A stretch of 64,000 nt of DNA from Belnapia mucosa (GCF_016775475.1 NZ_JAEUXJ010000010.1:146856-210855), one strand, 5' to 3'. Shown: positions 51,890 through 61,501, counted from the first letter of the stretch. Notes: a model not told the origin generated them from the letters alone. Numbers and translations are program-made.

Positions 51890-51950
51890 GAACCCAGCTT
51901 AGGCCGCAACATCGCTGGCGCCAGCCCCGGCGCGACCCCAGATTGGGCCG

Positions 51951-52478
51951 ATGCCGCATTCCATCCGCGTGGCGGAAGCGCCCAATGGCGCCCTGACCTA
52001 TGCCATCCCCGTGCCGCCGCAATCCCTGCCGCCGGTCGCGCCGCGCCAGCTCCTCGCCGCCTGGGAACTGGCGCGGGAAGCGGCCGACCGCCAGCAATGG
52101 GGCAAGCCGCGCCTTCTCCTCTTCCCGCCCGCCGAGGGCAGCCCGTCCGAGCTCGCCATCGCCGACCGCGATGCCGGGGCCTGGGCGGAGGCGATTGATG
52201 CCGCGATCGGCCTCGACACCATGGCCGGGCTCAGCCTCTGCCTGCGGCTGCTGGCCCTCGTTGAACTGCTGGGGCGGGCGCGCTGGCTCACCGCCCTCTT
52301 CGCGGTGACGCCCTCGGGGATCGACCTCCACCCTGCCCTGCTCGGGGCGGCGGCGGCCATGCCGCTCGATGCCGGGGCCCGGTTCGACGAATCCGGCTTG
52401 CGCAGGCTATTGTCGCGGCGACTGCCCCGGGCCGAGCCGGCCGGGGGCGGGATTTCCGGCCTCGGCCGCACCGCATGA
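51951..52478 (+). CDS. Conserved hypothetical protein (175 residues)
   Basis: A 175-residue protein with no recognised domain. It has a Leu/Ala-rich central helical region (GLDTMAGLSLCLRLLALVELLGRARWLTALFAVT) and a Pro-rich N-terminal third (VPPQSLPPVAPRQLLAAWELAREAADRQQWG). It may be cytoplasmic with a hydrophobic core. The stop overlaps a possible start of the next gene. Confidence 0.7.
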   Translation: MPHSIRVAEAPNGALTYAIPVPPQSLPPVAPRQLLAAWELAREAADRQQWGKPRLLLFPPAEGSPSELAIADRDAGAWAEAIDAAIGLDTMAGLSLCLRLLALVELLGRARWLTALFAVTPSGIDLHPALLGAAAAMPLDAGARFDESGLRRLLSRRLPRAEPAGGGISGLGRTA

Positions 52479-52489
52479 CGAGAACCAGC

Positions 52490-52978
52490 ATGAAGCGCCT
52501 GATCCTGCTTGCCGTGCTTGCCGCCGGGCCGATCGGCTGCAGCGACCGCGACCCGGCCGCCTCCGCGCCCGCCTCGGGCGGCGCCGCGATGATGGCCCGG
52601 CCCCCGGTCCCGCGCGGCACGCCCAACAGCTATGTCGCCCCGCCCGCCAATGCGGCGGTGCGCGACCAGGCGGCGCTGGCCGCGGCCTGCCGGGCCGATG
52701 CCGACCGCATCGTCACCTATCGCGACCGCGGCCAGCTGATGCGCGAGGATGAGCGGGATGCCCGCATCGGCACCGATGCCAGCATCTATGCCCGCCGCGC
52801 CGAGACCGACCGGCTGGGCCGCATCTTCGAGCGCGACCGGATCGCCGAGGATTGCGTGCAGCAGAACACCACCACCCCACCGCAAGCGGCGACTCCAGCG
52901 ACACCTGCGGCAGCTGCCCCGGCGGCAGCCCCACCGCCGAATGCGAGGACGAATACGGGCGCGTCGCGGCGACGCTAG
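52490..52978 (+). CDS. Putative lipoprotein, Ala/Pro-rich tail
   Basis: A 162-residue protein starting MKRLILLAVLAAGPIGCSDRD: a signal peptide with a weak lipobox (PIGC), so lipidation at the cysteine is possible but not certain. The middle part (DADRIVTYRDRGQLMREDERDARIGTDASIY) is a conserved-looking charged domain; the C-terminal 40 residues are low-complexity Ala/Pro/Thr. An in-frame ATG at 52475 overlaps the previous stop. The function is unknown; it probably sits at the cell envelope. Confidence 0.7.
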   Translation: MKRLILLAVLAAGPIGCSDRDPAASAPASGGAAMMARPPVPRGTPNSYVAPPANAAVRDQAALAAACRADADRIVTYRDRGQLMREDERDARIGTDASIYARRAETDRLGRIFERDRIAEDCVQQNTTTPPQAATPATPAAAAPAAAPPPNARTNTGASRRR

Positions 52979-52987
52979 ACGCCGGGA

Positions 52988-54238
52988 ATGGCCTTTCGCG
53001 GCCTCACCGCCTTCGGCGCGCTGGGGCGGGCCCTCTCGCACCGCGATGCGCGGCTGTTCTTCGGCGCCTCGCTCACCTCCTGGACCGGGCTCTGGGTGCA
53101 CCAGATCGCCGTCGCCTGGCTGGCCTGGGAGATGACGAAGAGCGCCTTCTGGGTCGGCATGGTCTCCTTCTGCGACCTGGCGCCGGCGGTGATCTTCAGC
53201 CCGATCGCCGGGGCGGTCGCCGACCGGATGGACCGGGTGAAGCTCACCATGGCCTCCCAGGCGACGATCGCGCTGGAAGCGGCGGCCATCGCCTTGCTGA
53301 TCGCCACCGGCCAGCTCACCATCGGCCTGCTGCTGGCGCTGGAGATGGGCAAGGGCATCGCCTCCTCCTTCGCCCAGCCGGCGCGGCAGAGCCTGATGCC
53401 GGGTCTGGTGCCGCGCAGCGACCTCCCGGCCGCGGTCGCCTGCAATTCGCTCTGCTTCAACGTGGCGCGCTTCATCGGGCCAGCCATCGCCGGGCCGCTG
53501 ATCGCCGTCGCCGGCGTCGCCCCGGCGGTCTTCCTCAACAGCCTTGCCTATCTCGCTGCGACGCTGACCATGCCCAGCCTCCGGGTCGAGGCGGCGCAGC
53601 GTCGCGGCCAGCCCTCGGGCGGCAGCGTCTGGGCGGATACGCTGGCGGGCTTCCGCTATGCCGGGCGGCATCCGGGGATCGGCCCGCTGCTCGGCTTCGC
53701 GGCCGTGGCCTCCATCCTCATGCGCGGGGTGCAGGAGATCCTGCCACCCTTCGTCGAGCGGCTGTTCGAGCGCGGCGCCGACGGCCTGGCGATGCTGACC
53801 GCGAGCATCGGCATCGGCGCCCTCTGCTCCGGCCTCTGGGTGGCGAGCCGGGGCAAGCTGGAAGGCGCGGTCGCGCTCTCGGTCGGGGCGGTGGCCTGCC
53901 AGGCGGTCTGCACCATCGGCTTTGTCGCCACCGGCTTCTTCCCCTTCGCCCTGCTCTGCGCCGCGCTGATGGGCGCGGCCGGCTCGGTGCATGGCATCTC
54001 GACCCAGACCCTGGTGCAGAACGCCGCCGATCCCTCCATGCGCGGCCGGGTGCTGAGCCTTTGGGGCATGATCGTGCGCGCCTGCCCGGCCAGCGGCGCG
54101 CTGGCCCTCGGCACGGCCGGCGAGATCTTCGGGCTGCGCTGGCCGACCATCTCCGCCATGCTGCTGGCGCTGCTGGTCGTCACCTGGGGCTGGAGCCGCA
54201 AGCCACGGATGGTGGCGGAGCTGGAAGGGCGCGGCTGA
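52988..54238 (+). CDS. MFS transporter (EntS-like)
   Basis: A 416-residue major facilitator with about 12 transmembrane helices. ADRMDRVKLTMASQ is the loop 2-3 motif and QPARQSLMPGLVPRSDLPAAVACNS is typical of the MFS_3/EntS branch that exports siderophores and other small molecules. GALCSGLWVASRG and MRGRVLSLWGM mark the second half. It starts 9 bp after the lipoprotein gene, so the two may be co-expressed. The substrate is unknown. Confidence 0.9.
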   Translation: MAFRGLTAFGALGRALSHRDARLFFGASLTSWTGLWVHQIAVAWLAWEMTKSAFWVGMVSFCDLAPAVIFSPIAGAVADRMDRVKLTMASQATIALEAAAIALLIATGQLTIGLLLALEMGKGIASSFAQPARQSLMPGLVPRSDLPAAVACNSLCFNVARFIGPAIAGPLIAVAGVAPAVFLNSLAYLAATLTMPSLRVEAAQRRGQPSGGSVWADTLAGFRYAGRHPGIGPLLGFAAVASILMRGVQEILPPFVERLFERGADGLAMLTASIGIGALCSGLWVASRGKLEGAVALSVGAVACQAVCTIGFVATGFFPFALLCAALMGAAGSVHGISTQTLVQNAADPSMRGRVLSLWGMIVRACPASGALALGTAGEIFGLRWPTISAMLLALLVVTWGWSRKPRMVAELEGRG

Positions 54239-54265
54239 ACGGCGCCCGCGAGGAGGATACGCCCG

Positions 54266-55381
54266 ATGAAGGACCTGCCCCTGCCGCCCGGCATCCGGAC
54301 GCGCCGCATCGAAGGCGTGAACGGCCTCAGCATGCATGTGCTCGAAGCGGGTGATCCGAAGGCGCCCTGCCTGCTGCTGCTGCACGGCTTCCCGGAACTG
54401 GCTTATTCCTGGCGCAAGGTGATGCTGCCGCTGGCGGAGGCCGGCTACCACGTCGTCGCCCCGGACCAGCGTGGCTATGGCCGCACCACGGGCTGGAGCG
54501 CCGACTACGACGGCGACCTCGCCCCCTTCCGCATGTTCAACCTGGTGCGCGACGCGATGGGGCTGCTGGCCGCGCTCGGCCACGCCTCGGTCGAGGCGGT
54601 GGTGGGGCATGATTTCGGCTCGCCGGTCGCGGCCTGGTGCGCGCTGCTGCGGCCCGACATCTTCCGCCGCGTCGCGCTGATGAGCGCACCATTCGGCGGC
54701 CCGCCCGGCCTGCCGGAAGGGGCACCGCGCCGTGCGCCTGGACCCGATATCCATGCCGCGCTGGCGGCGCTGCCGCGGCCGCGCAAGCACTACCAGTGGC
54801 ACTACTCCACCCGCGGCGCGAATGAGGAGATGATGGCGGCGCCGGGCGGCCTGCCGGCCTTCCTCCGCGCCTATTACCATGTGAAGAGCGCCGACTGGGC
54901 GGCGAACCGCCCCTATCGCCTCGCCGGCTGGACCGCCGAGGCGCTAGCGGAGATGCCTGGCTACTACATCATGGATCTCGGCAAGGGCATGGCGGAGCAA
55001 GTGGCGCCCGACCTGCCGCCGCCCGAGGCCGTCGCCGCCAATGCCTGGCTGCCCGACTCCGAACTGGCGGTCTATGCCGGGGAATATGCCCGCACCGGCT
55101 TCCAGGGCGGGCTGCAATGGTACCGCTGCCGGACCGAGGGCCGCTTCGAGGCGGAGCTGCAGCTCATGGCCGGACGGCGGATCGAGCAGCCCTCGGTCTT
55201 CCTCGCCGGCTCCAGCGATTGGGGCGTCTACCAGGTGCCGGGCAGCCTGGAGCGGATGCAGGGGGAGGCCTGTGCCCGGATGGTCGGCTGCCACCTGATC
55301 GAGGGCGCCGGGCATTGGGTGCAGCAGGAACAGCCGGAGCGCACCGTGGCGCTGCTGCGGGAATTCCTCACGGCTTCCTGA
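54266..55381 (+). CDS. Alpha/beta hydrolase, epoxide hydrolase-like
   Basis: A 371-residue alpha/beta hydrolase. The oxyanion segment is LLLLHGFPELAYSWRKVM, the DQRGYGRT strand follows, and VVGHDFGSPVAAW carries the Asp nucleophile typical of epoxide hydrolases; the catalytic His is in EGAGHWVQQEQPER. A lid region (SRRGANEEMM... YRLAGW) lies between them. Likely epoxide hydrolysis or another dehalogenase-type reaction; the substrate is not known. It begins 27 bp after the MFS gene. Confidence 0.88.
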   Translation: MKDLPLPPGIRTRRIEGVNGLSMHVLEAGDPKAPCLLLLHGFPELAYSWRKVMLPLAEAGYHVVAPDQRGYGRTTGWSADYDGDLAPFRMFNLVRDAMGLLAALGHASVEAVVGHDFGSPVAAWCALLRPDIFRRVALMSAPFGGPPGLPEGAPRRAPGPDIHAALAALPRPRKHYQWHYSTRGANEEMMAAPGGLPAFLRAYYHVKSADWAANRPYRLAGWTAEALAEMPGYYIMDLGKGMAEQVAPDLPPPEAVAANAWLPDSELAVYAGEYARTGFQGGLQWYRCRTEGRFEAELQLMAGRRIEQPSVFLAGSSDWGVYQVPGSLERMQGEACARMVGCHLIEGAGHWVQQEQPERTVALLREFLTAS

Positions 55382-55427
55382 GCGGCAGCGGCGCGGATAG
55401 GCTGCGCCGCCACACTCAGGACAATCG

Positions 55428-56405
55428 ATGATGCTGAACACCGCGATCGTGGGCATGGGCCGCTGGGGCCGCACCCTGGTGGAGAGCGTGCAGCGGAAGA
55501 ATGGGGCGGGGCTCCGCTTCGTCGCCGGCACTACCGGCACGCCCGCGAAGGCCGCGGCCTGGGCGGCCGAGCAGGGCATCCGCCTGCATCCCGACTACGC
55601 CGCGGTGCTGGCCGACCCCGCGGTGCAGGCCGTGGCGCTGGCCACGCCGCACAAGCAGCATGCCGAGCAGGTCATCGCCGCCGCCGCCGCGGGCAAGCAT
55701 GTCTTCGTCGAGAAGCCCTTCACTCTCAGCAAGGCCAGCGCCGAGGCCTGCGTCGCCGCCTGCCGCCAGGCCGGGGTGGTGCTCGCGCTCGGCCATAACC
55801 GCCGCTTCCTGCCGACCACGCTCGAGATGAAGCGGATGCTGGAGGCCGGCGAGCTCGGCACGGTGCTGCATGCCGAGGGGCATATCAGCGGCCCCGGCGC
55901 CTTCGGCTGGAAGCCCGGCATGTGGCGCGCCGACCGCGAGGAAAGCCCGCTCGGCGGCATGGGCGCCATGGGCATCCATATGATCGACATGCTGGTGAAC
56001 CTGATGGGCCCCTTTGCCGAGGTCACCGTGCAATCCTTCCCGCGCGTCTCGGAGCATATCGACGACACGACGGCGATGCTGGCCCGCTTCGCCTCCGGCG
56101 CCACCTGCAATTTCGCCACGCTCTCGCTCACCGCGCGCTATTGGCGCGTCGCCCTGTTCGGGACCAAGGGGCATCTGGAGATGCAGGGCCAGGACCGGCT
56201 AGTCTTCACGCCCGTCGAGGGCCAGGGCTGGGCGCGGGACTTCGAGAAGGTGGATATCGAGGCGGCCGAACTGGAGGCCTTCGCCGCCGCGGTCGCCGGC
56301 GGCCTCGCCTATCCCCTGCCGGCCGAGCAGGCGATCCATGGCGTCGCGGTCTTCGAAGCGATGATCGGTGCCGCGGCTTCGGGCAGTTCCTACGCCGTCG
56401 CATAG
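55428..56405 (+). CDS. Gfo/Idh/MocA family oxidoreductase
   Basis: A 325-residue NAD(P)-dependent oxidoreductase. The N-terminal Rossmann motif TAIVGMGRWGRTLVESV, then VALATPHKQHAEQVIAAAAAGKHVFVEKPFTLS with the EKP catalytic lysine, and GMGAMGIHMIDMLVNLMGPFAEV in the C-terminal domain are typical. It likely oxidises a sugar or cyclitol or a similar secondary alcohol. It starts at tandem ATG codons. RidA follows 84 bp later, perhaps in the same transcript. Confidence 0.92.
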   Translation: MMLNTAIVGMGRWGRTLVESVQRKNGAGLRFVAGTTGTPAKAAAWAAEQGIRLHPDYAAVLADPAVQAVALATPHKQHAEQVIAAAAAGKHVFVEKPFTLSKASAEACVAACRQAGVVLALGHNRRFLPTTLEMKRMLEAGELGTVLHAEGHISGPGAFGWKPGMWRADREESPLGGMGAMGIHMIDMLVNLMGPFAEVTVQSFPRVSEHIDDTTAMLARFASGATCNFATLSLTARYWRVALFGTKGHLEMQGQDRLVFTPVEGQGWARDFEKVDIEAAELEAFAAAVAGGLAYPLPAEQAIHGVAVFEAMIGAAASGSSYAVA

Positions 56406-56489
56406 TGACCCCCACCTTGGCCGCCCCGGCTTGTCGCCTCCGTGATCGGGCCCTAGAACCTCTCTTCCGCAACGGAGGAGGGGCAGAGG

Positions 56490-56840
56490 ATGTCCAAGAT
56501 CACCCGCCAGGGCAGCAATGCCATCCTGTCGACTTCGGTCGAGTATCATAATTTCGTCTTCCTGGCCGGCATGACCGCCGATGACCTCTCGCAGGACATC
56601 ACCGGCCAGACCCGCCAGGTGCTGGCCAAGATCACCGCCGCACTGGAGGCCAATGGCACCGACACGACCCGGCTGCTGAATGCCCAGATCTGGCTGAAGG
56701 ACATCCGCGACCGCGAAGCCATGAACAAGGTCTGGGTGGAATGGCTCGGCGATGCCGGCCGTCCGGCCCGCGCCTGCGTCCAGGCCAATATGGCCGATCC
56801 GCGCCACCTCGTTGAAATCATGGTCAATGCCTGCCGCTGA
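56490..56840 (+). CDS. RidA family protein (enamine/imine deaminase)
   Basis: A 116-residue RidA/YjgF-type protein. FLAGMTADDLSQDITGQTRQVLAKI, QIWLKDIRDREAMNKVW and GRPARACVQANMADPRHLVEIMVNA are the family signatures; the Arg in PARACVQ matches the conserved carboxylate-binding arginine. It hydrolyses reactive enamine or imine intermediates made by PLP enzymes or by FAD oxidases of amino acids. GGAGGAGGGG precedes the ATG. A hairpin terminator follows. Confidence 0.92.
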   Translation: MSKITRQGSNAILSTSVEYHNFVFLAGMTADDLSQDITGQTRQVLAKITAALEANGTDTTRLLNAQIWLKDIRDREAMNKVWVEWLGDAGRPARACVQANMADPRHLVEIMVNACR

Positions 56841-56865
56841 GCAGGCCTAGACTCCGTCCAGCCGG

Positions 56866-56897
56866 GGCGGCGCCAGGGCTTGGTGCCGCCTCCTTTG
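56866..56897 (+). terminator. Hairpin with T-rich tail after ridA
   Basis: GGCGGCGCCA and TGGTGCCGCC (10 bp, one G-T pair, 5-nt loop) followed by TCCTTTGCTTCT. It lies 26 bp after the RidA stop codon and fits an intrinsic terminator. Confidence 0.55.
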
Positions 56898-57124
56898 CTT
56901 CTGTTGCATATCTGCCACCACACTGTGGCATGGCTCATTTCTGAGACCAGTCCTAGGACGATCCTCCGTTCACGAACGGTTAAGCATCGCCCGATTGAAC
57001 AAATCACCCCGCATTTCACAGTATTTCGCCACCCCCGGTTGCCGCTCCCGCCCACCCCAGGTAACCGATCTGTGTCACGAGGTTACGGCCTCGCGAGGTG
57101 GTCCACGCCTATGAGGGGATGGGT

Positions 57125-57895
57125 ATGGGGATGCATCGGACGGCTCTGGCATGCTGCATGGTGATCGGTGCGCTGACCGTGTCGGGGGACGCGATGGCGG
57201 CGCGGCGGGACCAGAGCGTTGCCGGTCGACCAGGGCGGGAAGCGGTGCGCAAGCCCGCCATGCACCGCGCGCAGGCCATGCCGCACCGGGCGGGGGGTAA
57301 GCGGCATGGCCTCGCCACCCACCGCCGTAATCGTGCGGTCGCGGTGGCCAGCAGCGGCGGCATCTCCTGCGTCCCCTATGCCCGCGCGGTCAGCGGCCTT
57401 CAGGTCACCGGCAATGGCGGCGACTGGTGGGGCAACGCCGCCGGCCTCTATGACCGCGGCCATCGGCCGGAGCCGGGCGCCGTCATGGCCTTCCGTGCCA
57501 CCAGCGGCATGTCCCGTGGCCATGTCGCCGTGGTGCGCCGGATCGTCAGCCCGCGCGAGGTGCTGATCGACCACGCCAACTGGGCCGGCCCCGGCATCCG
57601 CCGCGGCAGCGTCATGCAGGGCGTCAGCGTGATCGACGTCTCCGATGCCAATGACTGGTCGGCGGTGAAGGTCCAGGTCGGCTATGACAATGACAGCTTC
57701 GGCCGCACCTATCCGACCTTCGGCTTCATCTACAACCGGCCGGATGACGGCGTGAACACCGGCACCGCCTATGCCGGCATGCAGCTCCGCAGCAGCGCCC
57801 GCTACGAGCAGGTGGCCGAGGCGCCCGAGGGCCGTGGCTTCGCCCTGCAGGGGCTCCAGCCGCTGCGCAGCGCCCAGGCCATGCCGCGCCGCTGA
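57125..57895 (+). CDS. Secreted CHAP-domain cysteine peptidase/amidase
   Basis: A 256-residue protein with a signal peptide (GMHRTALACCMVIGALTVSGDAMAA, cleaved before RRD). After a basic linker (about 25-80) comes a CHAP domain with the catalytic Cys in ISCVPYARAVSG, the His in RGHVAVVRRI and the Asn/Asp partner in IDHANWAGPG. CHAP enzymes cleave peptidoglycan. The ATG at 57125 has GAGGGG six bases upstream; alternatives at 57119 and 57131 differ by two residues. It sits in a gap of its own after the ridA terminator, so it is probably a single-gene unit. Confidence 0.88.
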   Translation: MGMHRTALACCMVIGALTVSGDAMAARRDQSVAGRPGREAVRKPAMHRAQAMPHRAGGKRHGLATHRRNRAVAVASSGGISCVPYARAVSGLQVTGNGGDWWGNAAGLYDRGHRPEPGAVMAFRATSGMSRGHVAVVRRIVSPREVLIDHANWAGPGIRRGSVMQGVSVIDVSDANDWSAVKVQVGYDNDSFGRTYPTFGFIYNRPDDGVNTGTAYAGMQLRSSARYEQVAEAPEGRGFALQGLQPLRSAQAMPRR

Positions 57896-57986
57896 CGGCC
57901 CCTTGCGCCCCGCTGCCGGCATGGCTGTAGTGGGGCATGCCGAGGTTCCCGCCGCCCCCTGACCCTTGCCCGGGCACCACGCCTTG

Positions 57987-58958
57987 ATGGTGCTCGAGCT
58001 TCGTGACCTCGGCGTCACCTTCGCCACGGATCGCGGCCCCTTGCGGGCCGTGGATGGCATCTCCTTCTCCGTCGAAGCCGGGCGCACCCTCGCGGTGGTG
58101 GGCGAGAGCGGTTGCGGCAAGTCCGTCACCGCGCTGGCGACGATGGGCCTCCTGCCCCCCGCCGCGCGGCTCGATGGCTCGATCCGCCTGCTCGGGCGGG
58201 AGATGACCTCGCTGACGCCGGAGGAATGGCGCGATCGCCGCGGCCGCGACCTCGCCATGATCTTCCAGGAACCGATGACCAGCCTGAACCCTGCCTTCAC
58301 CGCCGGCGACCAGGTGGCCGAGGCGCTGCGGGTGCATGAGGGGCTCGGCCGCCGCGCCGCCTTCGACCGCGCCGTGGCGCTGCTCGACCGGGTCCGCATC
58401 CCCGATGCAGCGCGGCGGGCGCGGCAATATCCGCATCAGCTCTCGGGCGGCATGCGCCAGCGGGTGATGATCGCCATGGCGCTGGCCTGCCGGCCGCGGC
58501 TGCTGATCGCCGACGAGCCGACCACCGCGCTCGACGTCACGGTGCAGGCGCAGATCCTCGCCCTGCTGGATGAGCTGAAGCGCGAGACGGGCATGGCGGT
58601 GGTGCTCATCACCCATGATCTCGGCGTCGTCGCCGACCATGCCGATGAGGTGGTGGTGATGTATGCCGGCCGGGTCGCCGAACGGGCGCCCGCCGCGCGC
58701 CTGTTTGCCCGGCCGGAGCATCCCTACACGGTCGGCCTGCTCGGCGCCGCGCCGCGGATCGAGGGTGGCGCCGGCCGCCTCGCCAGCATCGAGGGCACGG
58801 TGCCCGACCTGCTGCGCCCGCCGGAAGGCTGCCGCTTCGCCCCGCGCTGCCCCTTCCGCGGCGCCGATTGCGCCCGCCAGCCGCCGTTGGCCGAGATCGA
58901 GCCGGGTCATGCCGCGGCCTGCTGGCGAGCGCCGCTCGACCGGGTGCTCGCGGCATGA
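57987..58958 (+). CDS. Oligopeptide/dipeptide ABC transporter ATP-binding protein (DppD/OppD-like)
   Basis: A 323-residue ABC ATPase. Walker A is VGESGCGKSVTALA, the signature LSGGMRQRVMIAMAL, Walker B LLIADEPTTALDVTVQAQI, and the H loop VVLITHDLGVVAD. The C-terminal oligo_HPY region with a Cys-rich end (GCRFAPRCPFRGADC) is typical of DppD/OppD and may hold an Fe-S cluster. It energises import by the permeases at the end of the operon. It is the first of five genes and overlaps the next by 4 bp. Confidence 0.95.
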   Translation: MVLELRDLGVTFATDRGPLRAVDGISFSVEAGRTLAVVGESGCGKSVTALATMGLLPPAARLDGSIRLLGREMTSLTPEEWRDRRGRDLAMIFQEPMTSLNPAFTAGDQVAEALRVHEGLGRRAAFDRAVALLDRVRIPDAARRARQYPHQLSGGMRQRVMIAMALACRPRLLIADEPTTALDVTVQAQILALLDELKRETGMAVVLITHDLGVVADHADEVVVMYAGRVAERAPAARLFARPEHPYTVGLLGAAPRIEGGAGRLASIEGTVPDLLRPPEGCRFAPRCPFRGADCARQPPLAEIEPGHAAACWRAPLDRVLAA

Positions 58959-59998
58959 GCGAGCCGCTGCTCGAGCTGCGCGACCTCAAGCGCTATTTCC
59001 CCGTGCGCGATGCGCTCGGACGATCGCGCGGTGCGGTGCGGGCGGTGGATGGCGTCTCGCTCTCGGTCGCGCGCGGCACGGTGCTTGCCATCGTCGGCGA
59101 GAGCGGCTGCGGCAAGTCGACCCTCGGCCGGCTGGCGCTACGGCTGATCGAGCCGGATTCCGGCAGCATCCGCTTCGATGGCGAGGATCTGCATGCCCTC
59201 TCGCCGGCCGCGCTGCGCGCCCGGCGGCGCGATATGCAGCTGATCTTCCAGGACCCCTTCGCCAGCCTCGACCCGCGCATGACCGTGGGCGCCGCCATCG
59301 CCGAGCCGCTGCGGCTGCACCGCATCGTGCCCCGCAGCGGCGAGGCCGCCCGCGTCGCCGAGCTGCTGGAACGGGTCGGGCTGCGGCCCGAGAGCGCCCG
59401 GCGCTGGCCGCATGAGTTCAGCGGCGGGCAGCGCCAGCGCGTCGCCATCGCCCGGGCGCTCGCCAGCGGACCACGGCTCGTCATCGGCGACGAGCCGATC
59501 AGCGCCCTCGATGTCTCGGTGCAGGCGCAGGTGGTCAACCTGCTGGCGGACCTGATCCGCGATCTCGGCCTCACCTTCGTCCTCATCAGCCATGATCTCG
59601 GCGTGGTGCGGCACATCGCCGACCGGGTGGCGGTGATGTATCTCGGCAGCATCGTCGAGGAAGGGCCGGCGGCCGACCTGTTTGCCGCGCCGCGCCATCC
59701 CTATACCCGGGCGCTGCTCGCGGCCGTGCCGGGCCGCGGCATCCAGGCGCCGCCGATCGAGGGCGATGTGCCGAGCCCGATCGCCCCACCAGCCGGCTGC
59801 CGCTTCCACACCCGCTGCCCCCATGCCGAGGCGCTCTGCCGCGAGCAGGCCCCGGCCCTGGTCGGTGGCGAGCATCGCGCGGCCTGCCATTTGCAAGACC
59901 GGCTGCCGCCGGCGCCGCCCCTGCGCGATGCGGAGCCCGGCGGCGACCGGCTGCGCCGGTTGCAGGCCTTCTTCCAACCCGCGGGGACCGACGCATGA
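58955..59998 (+). CDS. Oligopeptide/dipeptide ABC transporter ATP-binding protein (DppF/OppF-like)
   Basis: A 347-residue ABC ATPase, the second of the pair. Walker A is VGESGCGKSTLGRLAL, the signature FSGGQRQRVAIARAL, Walker B LVIGDEPISALDVSVQAQV. The C-terminal Cys motif is GCRFHTRCPHAEALC. It forms a heterodimer with the preceding protein. The ATG overlaps the upstream stop, and its stop overlaps the binding-protein gene start (ATGA), so stoichiometric translation is likely. Confidence 0.95.
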   Translation: MSEPLLELRDLKRYFPVRDALGRSRGAVRAVDGVSLSVARGTVLAIVGESGCGKSTLGRLALRLIEPDSGSIRFDGEDLHALSPAALRARRRDMQLIFQDPFASLDPRMTVGAAIAEPLRLHRIVPRSGEAARVAELLERVGLRPESARRWPHEFSGGQRQRVAIARALASGPRLVIGDEPISALDVSVQAQVVNLLADLIRDLGLTFVLISHDLGVVRHIADRVAVMYLGSIVEEGPAADLFAAPRHPYTRALLAAVPGRGIQAPPIEGDVPSPIAPPAGCRFHTRCPHAEALCREQAPALVGGEHRAACHLQDRLPPAPPLRDAEPGGDRLRRLQAFFQPAGTDA

Positions 59999-61500
59999 TC
60001 CGACGCACCCTTCTTGCCGCCCTCGCCTCGCTCGGCCTCGCGGGGGCGGCCGAGGCGCAGAACCTGCGCATCGGGCTGCGGGAGGATCCCGACATCCTCG
60101 ACCCGACCTTGGCCCGCACCTTCGTCGGCCGCATCGTCTTCGCCGCGCTCTGCGACAAGCTTTTCGACATCAACGAGAAGCTGGAGATCGTCCCGCAGCT
60201 CGCCACCGGCCATGTCTGGGAGGATCCGAAGACCCTGCGGATCACGCTGCGCGAGGGCGTGCGCTTCCATGACGGGGAGCCGATGGATGCGGAGGCGGTG
60301 CGCTATTCCCTGAACCGCCACCTGACGCTGCAGGGCAGCTTCCGCCGCAGCGAGATCGGCATTGCCGAGGCGATCGAGGTGGTCGATCCGCTCACCATCC
60401 GCATCCGGCTGCGCGAGGCCTCGGCGCCCTTCCTCTCCCAGCTCACGGACCGGGCGGGGATGATCGTCAGCCCCAAGGCCGCCGAGGCGGCGGGGCGGAA
60501 TTTCGGCAATGCGCCGGTCTGCGCCGGTCCCTATCGCCTGGTCGAACGGGTGGCGCAGGACCGTATCGTGGTCGAGCGCTTCCCCGGCTACTGGGATGCC
60601 GGCCGCATCCAGATCCAGCGCATCACCTACCTGCCCATTCCGGACAACACGGTGCGGCTGGCCAATCTGCAATCCGGCGCGCTGGAGATGGTCCAGACCA
60701 TCGAGCCGGACGATGCCAAATCCCTGCAGCGCAATAGCCGGCTGAAGGTCGTGAGCTATGATGAGCTCGGCTATCAGAGCATCGCCCTCAATATCGGCAA
60801 CGGTCCGCGGGCCAATACCGCCCTCGCCCGCGATCCGCGCATCCGCGCCGCCTTCGAGCTGGCGATCGACCGGCAGGCGGTGAACCAGGTGGTCTATGAG
60901 GGCACCTATACCCCGACCGCCCAGCCCGTCCCGCCCGAAAACCCCTACCACGCCCCAGGCTTCGTGCCGGAGGCGCGCGATGTGGCGCGCGCCCGCGCCC
61001 TGTTGCGCGAGGCGGGCGTGACCGGCCCGGTGCCGGTCGAAATGACGGTGCCGAACAACCCCGATCTCCGCCAGGCGGCCGAGGTGATCCAGGCCATGGT
61101 GCAGGAGGCGGGCTTCGCCCTGAAGCTCAACGCCATGGAATTCGCCAGCAGCCTGCAGTCCGCCAATCGCGGGGATTTCGAGACCTATCTGACCGCTTGG
61201 TCGGGCCGGGTCGACCCCGACGGCAATACCTGGACCTTCCTCCACAGCCAGGGCGGGCAGAATGACGGCAAATACAGCAACCCGGAGGTGGACCGGCTGC
61301 TCGACCAGGCACGGGCCGAGACGGATGTGGCGGCGCGCCGGGCGCTCTATGCCAAGGTCTTCGAGATCGCGCTGCGTCGGGACCGCAGCCGCATCTATCT
61401 CTGGCATCGCAAGAATATCGTCGCCCATACCGCGCGGCTCTCGGGCTTCGTCCCCATCGCGGACGGGCTGATCCGGCCGCAGGGGCTGCGGCTGAACTAG
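59995..61500 (+). CDS. ABC transporter substrate-binding protein, SBP_bac_5 family
   Basis: A 501-residue periplasmic solute-binding protein of the dipeptide/oligopeptide/nickel family. The signal peptide is MIRRTLLAALASLGLAGAAEA, cleaved before QNLRIG. The family signatures are RITLREGVRFHDGEPMDAEAVRYSLNRH and GPYRLVERVAQDRIVVERFPGYW. The ligand may be a di- or oligopeptide or another small molecule. It lies between the ATPases and the permeases, an uncommon gene order. Confidence 0.93.
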   Translation: MIRRTLLAALASLGLAGAAEAQNLRIGLREDPDILDPTLARTFVGRIVFAALCDKLFDINEKLEIVPQLATGHVWEDPKTLRITLREGVRFHDGEPMDAEAVRYSLNRHLTLQGSFRRSEIGIAEAIEVVDPLTIRIRLREASAPFLSQLTDRAGMIVSPKAAEAAGRNFGNAPVCAGPYRLVERVAQDRIVVERFPGYWDAGRIQIQRITYLPIPDNTVRLANLQSGALEMVQTIEPDDAKSLQRNSRLKVVSYDELGYQSIALNIGNGPRANTALARDPRIRAAFELAIDRQAVNQVVYEGTYTPTAQPVPPENPYHAPGFVPEARDVARARALLREAGVTGPVPVEMTVPNNPDLRQAAEVIQAMVQEAGFALKLNAMEFASSLQSANRGDFETYLTAWSGRVDPDGNTWTFLHSQGGQNDGKYSNPEVDRLLDQARAETDVAARRALYAKVFEIALRRDRSRIYLWHRKNIVAHTARLSGFVPIADGLIRPQGLRLN

Positions 61501-61501
61501 G

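Noticed and set aside
51998..54880. A 960-codon open frame on the minus strand
   Set aside because: It lies antisense to the well-supported amidase-proximal, lipoprotein, MFS and hydrolase genes, has Arg/Gln/His-rich low-complexity content and matches no fold. High GC suppresses stop codons in the antisense frames.
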